Source: JAIXRY01 sp031972855 (GTDB lineage: Bacteria; Patescibacteriota; Minisyncoccia; Phycocordibacterales; UBA9973). From it: a DNA stretch of 7,261 nucleotides. The position numbers were made by a program, and so were the translations under genes. The DNA lies in the NCBI GenBank assembly GCA_031972855.1, contig DALYDY010000014.1, positions 1-7,261 of the forward strand, in the 5' to 3' direction. Positions 5,236 to 7,261 of the stretch are shown here, piece by piece (the first letter of the stretch is position 1; the number at the start of each line of letters is the position of its first letter). The notes below the pieces were generated by a model. The model made no database searches and had not been told where the DNA came from. It was given only the letters and a program-made list of their open reading frames with translations.

Positions 5236-6384
5236 ATGCTGAAACGTATATATCTTGCTGGTTTTTTTATAGCATGGAATGCAGCAATTACTGCTTATGC
5301 TAATTCAACATTTCTTGAAAAAATTGTTGATGTAAAAAATATTGGTTTTATATATACAATTAGTTCAATACTTACTCTTATTGGTATTGGTGTTTTACCT
5401 AGAATAATTAGAAATATTGGCAACAGAAAAACTGTTTTGTTTATATCTGTTCTTTCTATTGGGGCTTTATCGATGATGATTATACTTCCCCCAAGCATAA
5501 TCAGTTGTGTATATTTTATATTATATTTAATGTCGAATACTTTGTTGTATTTTTGTATTGATATATTTATAGAACATTACTCAAAAGATTCTGATACAGG
5601 AAAAATACGTGGTGCTTACTTAAGCCTTATAAATAGTGCTTGGATAATATCTCCATTTCTTTCAGGAATACTTATAAAAAATTATGACTTTAAAGGTCTT
5701 TATACTTTTGCACTTATTACTATAACGATTCTTAATATAATAGTTCTTATAGGGCTTAGAAAATACAAAGATCAGATTTATGAAAAAGTCTCATTCTTAA
5801 AAGAAATTAGTGAGTTATACAAAAACAAACCTGTACTTAAGATAACAATACTGAATTTTATATTACAATCATTTTTTGCTGTAATGGTGGTTTATTCTGT
5901 TATATATATGCAAGAATTTCATGGTCTTACATGGAAGTCAATAGCTCCAATATTAACAACAATGCTTATACCTTTTGTAGTTATTGGCTACCCTCTCGGA
6001 CGTTTAGTTGATAAAAAAATACTAAGAGAAAAATCAATTATAATTTTTGGATTATTATTGATGAGTTTATCTGTATTCTTTTTTACACGAGTTCCATATG
6101 GAAATGTATTATTATTAACTCTATGTTTGTTCTTGTCACGTGTAGGAGCTGCTTCTGTTGAAGCTGCAAATGAGATGTATTTCTTCAAACACATAGATGA
6201 TGGTAAGACTTATTTCTTATCATTGTTTAGAGACACAATACCTCTTGCTTATACAATAATACCAATAGCTGCAAGTATAATATTAAGGAATTATACAGTT
6301 GCTACTTTATTTAGTGCTTTGTCAGTATTTATCCTGTTAGGATATATGGTAGTACCATTTTTAAATTATGAAAAAGAAAATTAA
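5236..6384 (+). CDS. Major facilitator superfamily transporter
   Basis: A 382-aa integral membrane protein with about 12 hydrophobic segments: roughly 6-23, 36-58, 66-84, 87-113, 126-147, 155-174, then a cytoplasmic loop 175-200, and 203-226, 236-256, 267-285, 290-312, 332-350 and 353-374. The two six-helix halves, the central loop, and motif-A-like loops between TM2 and TM3 (PRIIRNIGNRKTVLF, 55-69) and between TM8 and TM9 (GYPLGRLVDKK, 251-261) support MFS. The substrate cannot be told from sequence; a drug or small-metabolite exporter is as likely as an importer. It starts two bases after the rnj stop and overlaps the next gene by 17 nt, so it is co-transcribed and probably translationally coupled. 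No Shine-Dalgarno sequence. A very low-charge, Ile-rich composition matches the AT-rich host. Confidence 0.85.
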   Translation: MLKRIYLAGFFIAWNAAITAYANSTFLEKIVDVKNIGFIYTISSILTLIGIGVLPRIIRNIGNRKTVLFISVLSIGALSMMIILPPSIISCVYFILYLMSNTLLYFCIDIFIEHYSKDSDTGKIRGAYLSLINSAWIISPFLSGILIKNYDFKGLYTFALITITILNIIVLIGLRKYKDQIYEKVSFLKEISELYKNKPVLKITILNFILQSFFAVMVVYSVIYMQEFHGLTWKSIAPILTTMLIPFVVIGYPLGRLVDKKILREKSIIIFGLLLMSLSVFFFTRVPYGNVLLLTLCLFLSRVGAASVEAANEMYFFKHIDDGKTYFLSLFRDTIPLAYTIIPIAASIILRNYTVATLFSALSVFILLGYMVVPFLNYEKEN

Positions 6385-7105
6385 AACAAAAGAAGATAAT
6401 GAAACTTTTCCAATGCGTATCAACAAAAGAGTTGCGCATCTTGGTCTTGCTACAAGAAAAGAAGCTGATGAGTTAGTAATATCTGGAAATATATTAGTAA
6501 ACGGAAAAGAAGCAATCTTAGGACAAAAAGTTTTAGAGAATGACGAAATATCATTAAAAGGTTCAAAGAAGATTAAAGACTATGTTTACTACGCATATCA
6601 CAAACCAGAAAACATTGTAACAATTGGAGCTCAAGCAGGAGAACAAGAAATAAAAGACGTTCTAAATATTGAAGACGAAGTATTCCCTGTCGGACGTCTA
6701 GACAAAGAATCTCATGGCCTTCTTATACTAACAAACGATGGTAGAGTTACAAATAAATTATTAAGTCCGGATTTTGATCACGAAAAAGAATATAGAGTAA
6801 ATGTAGATAAAGAAGTATCTCATCAAATGTTAGTTAGGTTTGCAAATGGAGTAAGAATAAGCCCAAAAGAATTAACAAAGAAAGCTCAAGTAAGAAGAGT
6901 GGATAGTCATACTATAGATATTATCCTCACAGAAGGTAAAAATCGTCAGATACGTCGTATGTGTGGATCTATGGGGTATCAAGTTAGAGAGCTTTGTAGG
7001 TTTCGCATAATGAATATCGAAATAGGAAACCTAAAACCAAATCAAGTTAGAAAAATTATTGGAAAAGAAAAAGAAGAGTTTCTTAATTTGCTTGGAATTA
7101 AATAA
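6368..7105 (+). CDS. rluF: 23S rRNA pseudouridine synthase, RsuA/RluB/RluF family (RluF-like)
   Basis: The enzyme isomerises a uridine to pseudouridine in 23S rRNA; E. coli RluF acts at U2604. Residues 16-63 form an S4 RNA-binding domain (RINKRVAHLGLATRKEADE, then GNILVNGK). The catalytic domain follows, with YHKPENIVT (77-85) and the signature GRLDKESHGLLILTNDG (109-125), whose D112 is the catalytic aspartate. DHEKEYRV (137-144), KNRQIRRMCGSMGY (191-204) and RIMNI (213-217) are closest to RluF by eye, though RluB is possible. It is 245 aa long and lacks the basic C-terminal tail of E. coli RluF. The ATG at 6368 overlaps the MFS gene by 17 nt; M16 at 6413, just before the S4 domain, is a plausible alternative. 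It ends the operon. Confidence 0.9.
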   Translation: MKKKIKTKEDNETFPMRINKRVAHLGLATRKEADELVISGNILVNGKEAILGQKVLENDEISLKGSKKIKDYVYYAYHKPENIVTIGAQAGEQEIKDVLNIEDEVFPVGRLDKESHGLLILTNDGRVTNKLLSPDFDHEKEYRVNVDKEVSHQMLVRFANGVRISPKELTKKAQVRRVDSHTIDIILTEGKNRQIRRMCGSMGYQVRELCRFRIMNIEIGNLKPNQVRKIIGKEKEEFLNLLGIK

Positions 7106-7111
7106 ATACAG

Positions 7112-7160
7112 TAGAAAATACAAGAGCGGGACCCAAAGGGTCCCGCTCTTGTATTTTCTA
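7112..7160. terminator. Bidirectional hairpin terminator between convergent genes
   Basis: A perfect 23-bp stem (7112-7134 with 7138-7160) closes on an AAA triloop. The core AGAGCGGGACCC is GC-rich and the outer arms are A-rich and T-rich (GAAAATAC, GTATTTTC), so both strands give a U-rich 3' arm. It begins six bases after the rluF stop and ends nine bases before the stop of the convergent partial gene, so it can serve both. Its layout mirrors the hairpin at 1105-1145. Confidence 0.9.
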
Positions 7161-7169
7161 TAACTATAA

Positions 7170-7261
7170 TTAAGCAACTATAGGTTGTTCTATTGATTGC
7201 TCGACTTTACCTTCTTCTACACTTTCTTCAGAACTTATTTTATTAGATTGACTGTTTTTCA
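7170..7261 (-). CDS. C-terminal end of a convergent gene, product unknown
   Basis: On the minus strand one frame stays open from the window edge to TAA at 7172-7170, encoding 29 visible residues: an acidic, Ser/Glu/Gln-rich tail containing ISSEESVEEGKVEQ and ending IEQPIVA. The other two minus-strand frames are closed by stops within the same stretch. The stop falls just before the shared hairpin at 7112-7160, as expected for a real gene end. The composition suggests a flexible charged C-terminus, which some ribosomal or surface proteins have. The product cannot be identified from this fragment. Confidence 0.65.
   Translation of the reverse strand, partial: KNSQSNKISSEESVEEGKVEQSIEQPIVA

Noticed and set aside
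1208..7105. Recoded UGA (Gracilibacteria/Absconditabacteria type code)
   Set aside because: All genes read through without in-frame TGA, and conserved glycines and tryptophans use ordinary codons. Stops are TAA or TAG, consistent with the standard bacterial code.

Overview
This AT-rich window most likely comes from a Candidate Phyla Radiation (Patescibacteria) genome, probably of the Parcubacteria/Paceibacteria type. The evidence is small tightly packed genes, an RNase J with a long disordered N-terminus, a membrane-anchored family 5 solute-binding protein with no permease genes beside it, no recognisable Shine-Dalgarno sequence before any start, and standard use of TAA/TAG stops. The taxon is an inference; no rRNA or marker gene is present.

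Left region (1-1016): two tandem, head-to-tail, minus-strand transcription units. Each encodes a paralogous small membrane-anchored protein of unknown function (133 and 127 aa). Each unit has its own strong promoter (TTGACA, 16-bp spacer, TGCTATAAT) and its own GC-rich hairpin terminator, and the terminator U-tract runs straight into the -35 box of the neighbouring unit. The first 16 bases repeat the -35 part of this promoter, so at least one more unit probably lies beyond the left edge. The junctions are almost identical between copies while the middle of the coding sequence has diverged. This array is the best candidate for something undescribed.

Boundary (1016-1207): a REP-like imperfect palindrome sits just outside the last array promoter. 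It is followed by a long hairpin terminator with no obvious gene to terminate, then a promoter that places the secG transcript start at or next to its ATG.

Main operon (1208-7105, plus strand): secG (Sec translocon subunit), a TM-anchored peptide-type solute-binding protein, rnj (RNase J), a 12-TM MFS transporter, and an RluF-type 23S rRNA pseudouridine synthase. Gaps are 48, 3 and 2 nt, followed by a 17-nt overlap, so co-transcription and translational coupling are likely. The operon mixes envelope functions (Sec secretion, solute capture, transport) with RNA processing and modification.

Right edge (7112-7261): a perfect 23-bp hairpin serves as a shared bidirectional terminator between the operon and the 3' end of a convergent minus-strand gene, of which only 29 C-terminal residues are visible.
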